From Pratylenchus scribneri (taxonomy: Eukaryota > Nematoda > Chromadorea > Rhabditida > Pratylenchidae): DNA of 64,000 bases. Below are positions 23,323-34,576 of this stretch, piece by piece. A program made the translations under genes and the position numbers. The stretch covers positions 62,001 through 126,000 of the forward strand of contig JAQSEB010000104.1 in assembly GCA_030063045.1 (NCBI GenBank), given 5' to 3'. The first letter of the stretch is position 1. Each line of letters starts with the position of its first letter. The notes beneath the pieces are model-generated. The model was not told where the DNA came from. It saw only the letters and a program-made list of their open reading frames with translations, and ran no database searches.

Positions 23323-25320
23323 TATTTCACTGAGTTGACAAGAATTATTAGCCTTTGGAGTAGTGGCGGTTGGTGTTGGGGGATCTTTTTGAAAGGGAAT
23401 GGGAATAAATAAAATGGGGAAAATGTGGTTTTGAAAGAATGAGGGGGGAAATATTTTGGATGATGAATCATTCATTCCCGATTATTTATTAGTGTGGAAT
23501 TGGAATGGATAATAATAGGAAAATGGATCTATTCGACTATTTATGGAATTGGCAAAAATTAAATTGTAAATTCTATTGGCCTTAAATGATGAAAATTTGG
23601 TCTTCTGGTCCTTCGGGATTGGTATTATATGGGGAAAATATGTCGAAAAGCAAAAGAAAAACGTGAAAGATTTCCTCCCTGGGCCAACGGAGGCGTGGGC
23701 TGGGACCGGGAATGGGGAGGGGAGGCGGATGCAGTGATGAGAATGAATGGCAACTGTGAGAGAGGATGGAGAAAACTAGGCCATAAAGCCGGGAGTTGGG
23801 CGGAATGGCCTGGGAATGGGGGGTTTCCTTTTTGCCCAGCCCACTAATGCTGCCATTGAATAATGTGCAATGAATGTTTTTATATCGATTTGTTTGTTGT
23901 TTTGTTTGTGTTTATTAAAAAAACCGCAAAAATTTTTTATTCGAAATTTTTAAGAATTAGGATTTTGATTTTTTTGGCCTATTTATTCGACAATTATGCT
24001 TAGTCATCAATTTGGCATATTTATTTTTTCCACTCCTTCTTATCTATAAACATTGGTAAAAACAACATTTATTTGTTTTTTGGACCGAAGATTGTTTATA
24101 TTTTTAATAGAAATAAATGGAATTGGAATGAAATTGGAGTGCAGAAAAGTGAAGGACATAAAAAATCCTCATAAAAATGTGGTTTAATAAAATCGTTGGA
24201 AATTTTCAAGGTCGCTTAGAGAATTTTAAAATCTTTGGGCAAATTCGATGGAGTTAAAATAAAATAGAAATTTTTGGACTTTGATGAGAGAAGCGTGGAA
24301 AAAAAGTCACTGTAGCGATTAAAGGATTATTTTTTTGTTTTATGTTCCACTAATTATTTATCCGAATTTAGTGTCAACAATTATAGGAGGAAAGCATGGA
24401 AATATACCTCCCTGGACTTTTATTTCAATAGTTCATCTATTTCATCAGTGATTCGTTAACCCTAATTTGTTAGGTTCATTCGTTTCAGTTCACTATGGCC
24501 AAACAAGTTTCCCTTCCCTCCCATTTACGGCCATTGCTTTAAAACCAAACTTTATTGCATTTTAAAATGGGAAAAAAGTGAGTTGTTTTAATTGGGAAAT
24601 GTGCGCGAAAATTCTCGCCGCCATTTTTGGTCAATGGAAAAAGGAGGGGGTTTTATTGTTAAAGAACAGCACAAAAATGTGAGTCAAACTTGGAGGGAAT
24701 TTGGAAGAATTTTGGTGGACAAAATTGGGGAATATAGATGAGAGGAAATGGATGGGACCGGAGGATGGGATTGGAATTGCGGAATGAAATGAATGAAACA
24801 ACAAGCAATGATGGCAGTCGCAGAATGCGCAATGGAAAACAATTTTTGTCCGGCTATTTTGGTCAATCCCTTCCTTTTTCTCCCATCGCCCTCATTATTA
24901 TGCGCACATTTACCGCAAGAATTATGAGCCGGTTTGGGATGGGCATAGAGGCGTAAACAAATTCATTGCGCATTTCATTTAGTCTTTGTACATTGAAAAG
25001 AGGATGAATTAAAAATGAAAAAATCAATTAATTGCCTATTTGATTTTCTTGATTAGAAGTGGCTGAATTTGATTAGAAATTATTTATTTGCCAATATTTG
25101 TACTACAACTCCAATCAACATTCATTTTTGGGTTAACCACCAAACATCAATTCTTTCATAAATTGTACGGTCCTTCAGAATCCTCCCTTGGGCACAGTTA
25201 TTTGTGCTGCCCTCTTCAATTCACATTCCTTTGTATTTTCAGTGAAGGTGTACGATTGCTACTTGAGGAAAAGGCGCAAAAAAGAGAGGGAATTTTTGTA
25301 GTGGCTGATGGGGGAAAAGG
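23323..25320. other. 2-kb gene-poor stretch
   Basis: Nothing in this region reads as a conserved gene on either strand. It is the upstream region of the galectin gene and possibly a long intron of the acidic gene that starts at 25998. GC content varies, with a G-rich patch at 23680-23830. Confidence 0.5.
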
Positions 25321-25998
25321 TTAGAAAAAAGGTGCAAAAATTGGAATAAAATATTCGCGCATATTGAAATAATAAATGGTGAATTTATTTTTATTTTCCA
25401 TCACATACACCAAACCCCCCCCCCCCCCCCCCCCCATCTTTCTACCTTCTTCGGCATCATTTTCCCGTCCAATTTCTTCAACAACAATGCAATCCGGTGC
25501 AATTTCATTTTGATGCTGTTCCAATTCCAACTCCACTTCCGCTTGTTCCAACAATTGAGGGGTTTCCATTTGCTCATTTGGTACATTTTCCCGTTGTTTG
25601 ACATTCCCCTCCAATTCACCGGCTCCACCATCCTCTTTCACCCATTCTTGCCCATCTTTTTCTTCTTTTTGTTGTTCCGCTTCATCCGCTTCCAAAACCA
25701 TTTGCTTCACTTCCTCCACCAAATATGCCTCTCCCCCGGCATCATCAATTCCCACATTTTCATCGTAATATCCACTTTCCGCCGGCGGTTGCCCTGCTGC
25801 TCCATCCTCGCCAGCATTGTGTCCCACAATTTCCCCTTGCGCATTCTTTGAATATTGGACATCCGTTGTTCCAATTGTTGTGCCAAAATGGCCGCCCGCA
25901 TTGTCCACCACACCAAAATGGGCATCAACAAAATCCTGATCCTGAACATCGACGAATTCTTCTTCGGCAATTCCGCCATAAATTTGATAATTGGACAT
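25321..25998 (-). CDS. acidic protein or acidic first exon, function unknown
   Basis: An open frame of up to 225 codons begins MSNYQIYGGIAEEEFVDVQD and is rich in Glu, Asp, Gly and Gln (VEEVKQMVLEADEAEQQKEE, ELELEQHQNEIAPDCIVVEE). No family was recognised and no signal peptide is visible. A donor GTAGAAAG at about 25445 (after EENDAEEG) precedes a 21-base C run (G run in the sense strand). The frame beyond it reads GGGGGGG and then an AT-rich tail ending MREYFIPIFAPFF, which looks like intron read-through. I therefore read this as a first coding exon of about 185 codons whose later exons I could not find in the 2 kb downstream. The biased composition alone would also suit a transcription-factor activation region. 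Confidence 0.5.
   Translation of the reverse strand: MSNYQIYGGIAEEEFVDVQDQDFVDAHFGVVDNAGGHFGTTIGTTDVQYSKNAQGEIVGHNAGEDGAAGQPPAESGYYDENVGIDDAGGEAYLVEEVKQMVLEADEAEQQKEEKDGQEWVKEDGGAGELEGNVKQRENVPNEQMETPQLLEQAEVELELEQHQNEIAPDCIVVEEIGRENDAEEGRKMGGGGGGGLVYVMENKNKFTIYYFNMREYFIPIFAPFF
25415..25435 (+). repeat. (C)21 homopolymer
   Basis: An uninterrupted run of 21 C on the plus strand (G on the strand sense to the acidic gene). Similar runs occur at 37040-37062, 38948-38969 and 49327-49337. Confidence 0.95.
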
Positions 25999-26929
25999 TT
26001 TGGAGGGAAATAGGAAATTTACTGTTAAAATTGGAAAAAGGCAATAAAATAAAAGAATATTTGGAATTTGTTAAAAATTAAAAAACTAATTAATTGAAAA
26101 GAGTTTTTTTCCCATTTTTAAAACCAAATTAATGGGAAGGTTGAATTTTGAATTTCGTCGAGAATACAGCTAACTAAGTTAGCCGCGTGGAAGCGACGAA
26201 CGCCAATGAATGTTAAAGGAAGGCATTGAATAGAAAATATGAGGTAAAATGAATTGAATGAAATGTAAAACGGGGATGGCGAGCGATGGCTCACATTCCA
26301 TTCCATTCCATAGCCTTGGCCCATTTACCCATCCATTTTCCCTCTCAATTGGCAAAATGCGCTCTCAAATTTTGGCCAAGCTGATCAATTTCGCTTTTAA
26401 TTAATGAAAATGTTGTGGAATTGGGTGGAGAGGATTGGACAAGTTTGCACAGCTTTGTTGGCAAAATGACGAGGGAAAACTAACTGGCAATGCTGGAAAT
26501 TAGGAAGGAAAATGAATTTTTGACAAATAAAAACGGGAAAACAAATTTAATTTGAGAAGATTATTGGTGAAAAAATGAAAGTAAGTGGGCCATTTCTATC
26601 AAATATTAATTGGAGTAAAAAAGATGGTCGAAACAATTATGGCCTAACATGATTATGAAATTTGGATTAACAGTAAATGGATTCCTCCTTTTTGCTTGAA
26701 TTGATCTCTTTTTATAAATAGCCGAATATCCGAATCCTACTTTCGATTCGAATTATTATAATTAAATCAAAATGATCTCTTTCATTCTTCTTTTTATGCC
26801 AATTAATTTGTTTTTTCGCCTCATTTTTGAATGGAATATGGCTATTAACAAAGATATTAAACAAAATATCTGACACAAAATGGAATTAATCTAAAAATCA
26901 GAATTACAGTATTCTTTCGGGAAAAGACT

Positions 26930-27610
26930 ATTTAATTGGAGAGAAACATAAATCTTTCCAAAAAATCTAACAGGATGAGACACAAATCTTTCCGGAATGA
27001 AACACAAATCTAGCCGGAAAACACAAATCTTTCCGGAATGAAACACAAATCTAACCGGAAAACACAAATCTTTCCGGAATGAAACACAATCTAACCGGAA
27101 AACACAAATCTTTCCGGAATGAAACACAATCTAACCGGAAAACACAAATCTTTCCGGAAAAGACTAACTGGAGTGAAACATAATTCTTTCCGGAATGAAA
27201 CACAAATCTAGCCGGAAAACACAAATCTTTCCGGAATGAAACACAAATCTAACCGGAAAACACAAATCTTTCCGGAATGAAACACAATCTAACCGGAAAA
27301 CACAAATCTTTCCGGAATGAAACACAATCTAACCGGAAAACACAAATCTTTCCGGAATGAAACACAAGCTAACCGGAAAACACAAATCTAACCTGAATAC
27401 ACAAAACTTTCCGGAATGAAACACAATCTAGCCGGAAAACACATCTTTCCGGAAAAGACTAACTTGAGTGAAACACAATTCTTTCCGGAAAAGACTAACT
27501 TGAGTGAAACACAATTCTTTCCGGAAAAGACTAACTGGAGTGAAATACAATTCTTTCCGGAAAAGACTAACCGGATGAAACAATAATCTTTCCGGAAAAT
27601 ACAATCTAAT
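26930..27610 (+). repeat. minisatellite, unit about 41 bp, with TCCGGA cores
   Basis: At least ten degenerate copies of a unit built of two halves, CTTTCCGGAATGAAACACAA and ATCTAACCGGAAAACACAA, run through this region. Copies early in the array keep about 40-41 bp spacing; the last part (27450-27600) uses a shorter variant unit with AAAAGACTAACTGGAGTG. Each unit has palindromic TTTCCGG/CCGGAAA elements. Open frames across it are repeat artefacts. Confidence 0.92.
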
Positions 27611-27743
27611 ATAAAAACACGTTTATTTCAAATTAATTAATCGTTGACTTCAATTTTCCCCCAAAATTCCCTCATTTATTCAAAAAAGGAAAGAGCATCA
27701 AAACAAACCCAATTGGAGTGAGAAAAAAATCGACAACAGAAAA

Positions 27744-30700
27744 ATGGATGACCTGAATGAGGATGAATGGAGGGATTTACTGGATTTGAGTGGCTGGAAG
27801 CCTGGGAAAGCGGCTTTTCTTCCTGTAAAAATGAAAATCCTTCATTCCCTTTCATTTCTTTTCTTAGACTTTCTTTTCTCCTTGAAAATTATTCCAATTT
27901 ATATTTGAGAGATTATTTTCCATTTTGATTGATCCAATCCAATAAATTATCCAATAAATGTTCAAATTTCATTAATTTTGTATCTTTGTCCATTATTTTT
28001 GGCCAACAATGTCTTCCAACTTTTCCCCCTTCCTACGAAAATTGCTAATCTCAATTAAAAGTTGGCAAAATGGGATTATGAACCACCGAAAATACCCTCC
28101 ACCATTTCCTGTCCCCATTTTCAGTCATCCTTCCTTTGTTCATCTCATTTTCGCCTCCATTTTCATTGTCCTCTTCATTGATGGCCCAAAGTTCGCCAGC
28201 CCGTTGGATTGTGGCCAATAAAATTGGAAAAAATGAGGAGAAATTACCAAGGGATGTGCCCACCATCTACGAACAAAAATGGGGCCAATTTTTGATCACT
28301 GCGGCCAATCCAATTGATGATTGGCAGAATTCATCTACTTCAATTCCTTCAAATTCAGTCAGTCTCAATTGAATTCAGCACAGCCGGAGGGAATATATTT
28401 ATTTATTAGACCAGTTTGCAAATTTTGGACTGGAAAGAATGGGAAAATATGTCGAATGAATCGACGGGATTGGGAAGGAATGGCCGATCAAAAGCATTGG
28501 GAAATCCAATTTTGATTGTAGCCAAAAAAGATGACAATAATATTGATGAGAGGAGGATATTGCCTCCAGAAGCCGAAGAAGAGGAGGAAGAAAATGAAAA
28601 TGTTAATAATAAAAAGGTGGAATGGAAGGAGGGATGGGCCCATTTGGAGAGGAAATTGACAGCCGGCACAATGCCCCTCAATTTGAGCCGATTCCCTGTG
28701 GAAAATGATAATAATGGAAATGTAACAATGTGGGAAAAAGGTGGTATTGGTGGTGAACAAATTAGCACAGAAAATCCGCCAAAAATGGGAACTGTAGATT
28801 TCATCAAATTTTCAAATAAATTCACCACATCGACAACACCAATTCCCGAATCTTCATTAAACTTAATCGAAGGATTAAATGGCACAAATACTGGTTAGAA
28901 GATGGAGTAAAAAATTGGAATATATTTTCCTTCAAAAGGATTGGGTGCTGCCAATTTCACGCCATTCGGTCAAAATATTCCAATTCAGCCTCAAAATGCA
29001 GTTGATCTTCGGCAATTGCCAACTTTAATGCAGTTTGTTGAGAAATAAATATAATTCATTAATTATTTATTATTGCTCAAATTCAGTCTTCTAAAGCAAA
29101 TTCCGACTGTGATTCGAACTTTTCAAGAAAATCCATCAGTCAGCGCCGGTAGTTTTACTGAAAAAATTGGAGTACAAAACAATGGACACGAAGGAAAAGG
29201 TGAAAATCAGTAATTTGTGAATTTTTTTATCGAATTAATTTAAAGATATTTTCGCATTGCCAACGGGGAATGGTCTAATTCAACAATTTTTGGGGGTCTC
29301 ATCAAAATCAAATGCTGATCAAGTCAATAAAATACAGTCAAGGGCTGTTTCAAATGAATATGGTGGATTGGGGCAAATTGATATTGAAGGAAAACAGCAT
29401 CAAATGGCAGAGGACGAAATTGAAATAAATAAAGGGTCTGAAGGGAATTGAATTGTGTTGGCTTCGGGAAGGTCATTTGGCCCAATCTAATTTTAACTTT
29501 ATTAGTCCTAGGGCTAAAATGGTTCTGGACCCCAATGAACGGGATAGAGTGATTAGAGAAGAATGAATTTTAAATTATTCATTTATTTATTATGCGGGAA
29601 AATGTGATAATTAATAATATGAAGGGTAAAATCCTTAGGAGAGGAAGAAGGGCGGCTTTAAAAAGGTAGATTGGGGCAATATTTGATTGATAGGGTGACA
29701 GGTGATTGGTTAGGCAAAAAGTGGGGGCACAGTAACAGTAGGATGAATATGAAAGTCCCTTGGGCCTTGGCAATAACAAACTCATTCATCGCAATTCATT
29801 TACTTCAGAATCGTTGATGGAAATGTTCAAATGCCTTTCCCTAATTCACAAATTGTGCCGAGTATGACTACCAATGCTGGAATTCCGTCGGTTGGCCGAA
29901 TCGAAATTCGCCGTTTGCCGCTATCTTCGTCCATTAAAAAATCACCGGAGATTGTCAATGAAACAACACTTTTTAAGGGATTACGAATTGACAAAGAACA
30001 AAAGAAAAAAATCAGCGTTAAAGAACGTGAACTAAGACTAAACATTTATGGAGTTGGTTGACTGGGGCCATTATACAAATATTGAATTTTTTGTTAAATA
30101 AAAGGTGACTTTGGCCCCTCCTTCGGCCTATGAAGCACCTTTACCAGCAGTTCAAAATTTGCCATCAACAATTAGCTGGGAAAAGACGAACAAAAAGCCG
30201 AGGCCACAATTTGATATTGAGAAATTAACCGTCAATGAATTAACACAATTGGAAAAGATTCACAAAAAATTGTTTAATGCAGAAAATGGCGAAACTATGG
30301 CAAAAGAAGAAAAAGGTGTTAATGAATGGAAATCATCAGCGGTAGGAGAAAGAAATCAAGAAAATGGTCAGCAAATTAGCAGAATGGATGGTTGAACAAT
30401 TTGATTCTCCATTATAGATCGTCCAACAATCGGCATTCCAAATATTATTAATCAAATAAAATCACAGAATATTACCAAAAAGATATCCTCTTCAAAGCAA
30501 TCACCTTCACATTTGACGGCAAAAAATCAAAATTTGAAGGAATTGGTCCGGAAAGGTGTCGAGATTGGACAATTGGATCAGGTTGAGAGAGGAAAAGACA
30601 TATTTTATCATTTATGCCGGGTTTAGTCAATGCTAAATGATTTGCTAGCAATTGGGGAATTACCCGATCTTGAGGAAATGACAAGAGGAATGGATTTGAG

Positions 30701-30800
30701 TTTATTGCATAAACCGGGTGGATTTGCTATTCTCAAACAACAATTTGTTGAAAGACTCATTCAGCGAGCATTTAATGGCAACGGAGGCAGAAAATCATGA
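27744..30800 (+). CDS. unrecognised multi-exon protein, low complexity
   Basis: Nine or ten exons give a long polar protein. Exon 1 (27744-27825, MDDLNEDEWRDLLDLSGWKPGKAAF) joins in phase to 28409 (TSLQILDWKEWENMSNES); this first junction, over a 580-nt intron, is my inference. Then come ILPPEAEEEEEENE, AGTMPLNLSRF, a Pro/Asn/Gln-rich middle, VDGNVQMPFPNSQIVPSM, FKGLRIDKEQKKKISVKEREL, FDIEKLTVNELTQLEKIHKK, and the end SMLNDLLAIGELP...GMDLSLLHKPGGFAILKQQ...RAFNGNGGRKS. No catalytic or membrane motif was found. The asparagine/proline-rich layout and a weak local resemblance of GMDLS-x-L to 4E-T proteins made me consider a translation regulator, but this is not evidence. Its last exon has a broken duplicate at 14877. 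Confidence 0.6.
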
Positions 30801-30892
30801 GAGGGATGAATGCAAATCTCCAATTAAAAATTTATTATTTATACATATTATTTAAGCCATTTTTAAAACAATATTTTTTCACAATTATTATA

Positions 30893-30990
30893 TTAAGCAT
30901 CGATTATCGATTGATTTACTTCTTGTCTTACTGTAATTCAAATTTTTATTTTAAATAAAAAAACTCTGGCATTTTGCTACAAATCAATAA
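30893..30990 (+). promoter_or_regulatory. orphan ATCGAT/ACTGTA module
   Basis: Two overlapping ATCGAT sites (30899-30904 and 30906-30911) and TTACTGTAATTC (about 30929) are followed by CTCTGGCATTTTGCTACAAATCAAT. The same arrangement with CTGGCATTCTGCCACCAAT is found at 53066-53165 upstream of the small Cys/Lys-rich gene, so the two are homologous promoter sequences. No TATA box or gene of that class follows here before 31658. Confidence 0.5.
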
Positions 30991-31657
30991 TTAAATAGAA
31001 GAGAAAGATGCAGTGCAGCAAAGCAAAGCAAAGCAAAGCAAATGCAAACAAAATACAAAACATCTAATTGAATATTGAATTTCACACCTTTTTTTATTTA
31101 GTTTTAATTCATCTTTCAATTCACAAAAATGAAAAATCATCACATTCATATTTAGCTTTATGGTGTTAGGAGCTAGGTGCTACTGCTACCCTTATTTCAC
31201 TGGAAAATCCGTTTAAGGATATTTTATTCAAACCGGCTTTCAGCAACAAGGGTTTGTAAAATTTAGAAAGTTAATTAGGTACGTAATGAATATGATTGAT
31301 AATCGATAATGCTAATACCCATCAGTAAAACATATACACAATCTTCCCGCCAAAATTTTTTTTTATACCTTGTGTACGCAGGCAATCGCAGGCGCAGCCC
31401 AGCCGTCCATTTTTCATCATTCTAAAAAATGTCCAATTCCTCAACAGCAGTCAGTCCACTCCACACACTGCAGCCATTCCATTACATTATTAGACTAGAG
31501 CCATGCTATGCATCCTAGTTTCCCCATTCCATAAATTATCCTTTTTTCCTATTTTTGATTGAACAAACAAATTAATAAATTTCAATCGATATTTGTACCT
31601 TTAATTAATAATTTAAATAATTAAGATTTAAATAATAAAGTTAAATTTGTCTACAAA

Positions 31658-34103
31658 ATGGGAAAACAAAAATTTTCGGAAGAACAATATGCAAATGCCG
31701 TAAATGCAGCATTAAACAAAACTACATTGGGAGATGACGAGGTAAAAAAGCTGTTTTTTTTTCTAAGAAATTTTATGCAAAAATTCAGATTGAGAAATAT
31801 TTTGAAGGCATCATGGACGTTGTTAGTGGCAAAATTCAAGCAAAAACTGCAGCTCAGAGACACAGATTGGATTTAAAACAACTGAATAAATTCATTGGCT
31901 TGGTCAAACTCGATGATGAGGAAGACGAAGAAGAGGAAAGGTGAGTTAATGGGATCAAAATTATTAAATTGTTTAAATTCTAGTGAAACCAATGTTGGTG
32001 GAAACGATGAAAATGCAATGGAAGAAGATAGAAATTTGGAGAAGGAAAATGATGAGGAAGAAGAGACGAAGGATGAAGGAAAACACAAACAAAAGGCAGT
32101 GAAAAAGGGAGCAACAATCAAGGAGAAGAAGGGCAAACAAAAGACGGCAAAAATGGAAAGCGAAAAGAAAGGCAAAAGTTCGAATGAAGTGAAGGACATT
32201 GACCCGCCGAAACCAGCCAAAAAGAAACGTGGAAAACATGAGCTGGAGGTTTTGCTTGCGGAGGCCAATGAAAATGTCTTCAAAGGACAACACCCAGACA
32301 AGTAAGTAAAAACCAAAAATATAAAATTATGAATTTAAATATAAAGCAAATATTCAACATAATAATTGATAATAATTAAAAAAATATTTCAGTCAATCAT
32401 TGGAATTGGCACTGGCAAAAAACCATCACGACGAAGAGGAAAACCACCATTCGACAATGCCCCCAATTGGCACTCGTTCTCGTCGCTCACTCACCTACAA
32501 CACCAATGCCATTTCGCAACAAAAACCTTTGCCAATGGGTTGGAAGGAAAAGGCCGCAAACAATGTCCAAAGTGAATCGACGATCTCATCATCAAGTCAA
32601 TCTGGCCCATCCAATTCCACCAACGATCAATCATCATGGGCGGTTGTTCCATTCAACAAACCAAGAGGTCAGAAAATGATTTGATTATTTAGAATATTTT
32701 AAACAATTACTATGGGATAATATTGTCGGAGAATTATTTAAAAACATGAAAAATAATATAATATCTTTTATTTCAATTGATTTAATTTTTTAGCATCAAA
32801 AGGAAGCATTGCATTGGCCAAACCGAACAAAACACAAAAGCGCAGCACCGACAATTCGCCCAAATTCATTGCTGAACGTGAACGATGGGCCGAATATCGC
32901 GCAAGTAAGAATGAAATGGGTTAATTTGCATAAATTAAAATTGGGCAAAATTTAAGTGGTCGAAGAAATTGTGGACGATGTTTTGCTGGGAATGCAGGAC
33001 CGAAATTTCGCCGAAAAGCAGAGGAAAGTTGGAATGCGCGTCGCAATTTTGGAGATCCTTTTTGTGCACACTCCGGTCCAGCAGGCATCCAAGGACGAAC
33101 ACATTGGTGTCTCCACAACTCGCCGTTACCTCAAAGAAGTCAAATTGCGTTTGGACAAATATTTTGGCGATGAGGCCGTGGATGATGAATTTTTGAAGCA
33201 ATTCAAAAATTACAAAGGAACGGTCACACAGGAACATTATCGAGAGGCAATGCGAAGGGTGAGTGATGATTAAAATTAATTTATTTTTAATTTAATTATT
33301 ATTTTTCAGTCCAAAAAAATTCCGCCAGAATTTGAGGGAAAGAAGGAGTCGCGCAAAAGATCGGCCGCCAACATGATGATGGGAACACCGTCCAATGATT
33401 CATCGACCTCCGCCAATCCAACGGCAGCAAAACGCCCGCGCACCTCCCAATCCAACACGTCCGCCAATGCCAAAATGGATGACCGAAAACCAATGGCAAA
33501 AATGAACAATGTTAAACCGGAAATGAACACTTCGCCCGGAACAGGAGGTGAATAAAAATTTGAAAAAAAAAAACAAAATTGACTTAATTTTAGGAACCTC
33601 ATCGGGAAGTGCAGTGGTCAAAGCAAATGGGCCGAATCCAATTGGAACGGTGACAACAATGGCAACATTGAATGAAGGTAATTTTGGATGGAAATTATTA
33701 AAATTAATCGAATTTTAATTAGGTCAACAGCAGCCATTGCATTTGATGACATCCCAACTGAGGGAGCGAGAACCAATTGAAGGAACACCGGAAGAAATTC
33801 GCAAAATGATCTATGACGTAAGTAAAATGTTTTGAGGACCGTAAAATAATGGGTTTAAATATTTTCAGTTTTTTGCTCATCGCTACCAAGGGGACGTGAA
33901 TATTTTGGCAAAGCTTTTATCCAATTTTTTGGTAATATTTTCTTCATTTTTTTAAACAAATTGACTTGGTTTTTTAGGTGGCGGACGCCCAATGTAAGAA
34001 ATATTCCGATGATTGCCCACTGCCAATCCTCTGTAATGCCTACATGATGTTCGGACGACATTTCCAAGTGGAAAATGTGAAGGTGAAAGATGCTGATGAA
34101 TGA
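31658..34103 (+). CDS. unrecognised charged, probably nuclear protein
   Basis: Ten exons encode about 570 residues. The N-terminal segment is well structured (FSEEQYANAVNAALNKTTLG...IEKYFEGIMDVVSGKIQAKTAAQRHRLDLKQLNKFIGLVKL), followed by an acidic run and long Lys-rich stretches (KEKKGKQKTAKMESEKKGK, PAKKKRGKHELE) typical of nuclear proteins. A middle block ERERWAEYRAMVEEIVDDVLLGMQDRNFAEKQRKVGMRVAILEIL with helical character is followed by Ser/Asn-rich linkers containing AKRPRTS, a nuclear-localisation-like motif. A C-terminal block PEEIRKMIYDFFAHRYQGDVNILAKLLSNFLVADAQ and CNAYMMFGRHFQVENV is the most family-like part. I could not name a family. The intron at 31743 removes a poly-T tract and keeps frame, supporting the model. 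Confidence 0.7.
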
Positions 34104-34576
34104 ATGAAGGATGAAATTAATTGTTGGGAATTGGAGAGGAAATTTAAATTAAATTGAGGGAAAGAATTATAATTAAATTTATTTTTTGTTGTTGACATCA
34201 ATTATACATTCCAATTTTAAATCTCATCAAATCGATACCCTCTTTCAATCACTTTATTCACTTATTTTTGATGATCACACATTTAAAAAATTGCATAAAA
34301 TGATGGACTTTTAAAATTATGTTAATTTTATTTTGGGGAATTTTAATTGTTTTGAATTTTGATAGAAAATTTTGTTACGGAATTGCTTTTTTGATCTTTA
34401 TTCGGTCATTCATTAATTCCATTCAATTACAATATTTGGGCGAAAAATGGAAGCTTAATAAGCAAATTGACTAAAATTGCGACAACGAGATCGTTTTTAT
34501 GAAATAGGAGTAAAAGTTTATAATAAGCAAAGTTTTAGTGGTCAAAATTGTCAAAATGTTTCAAAATTTCTTCATT
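34104..34576. other. convergent 3' region
   Basis: AT-rich sequence between two convergent genes, presumably both 3' UTRs. No ORF or motif was recognised. Confidence 0.6.

Noticed and set aside
26891..27127. Minus-strand open frame of repeated FRLDLCF-like segments
   Set aside because: It is a translation of the minisatellite.
31009..31070. Short frame with a GCAAA repeat after the orphan promoter
   Set aside because: It is a simple tandem repeat of about 20 codons with no coding signs.
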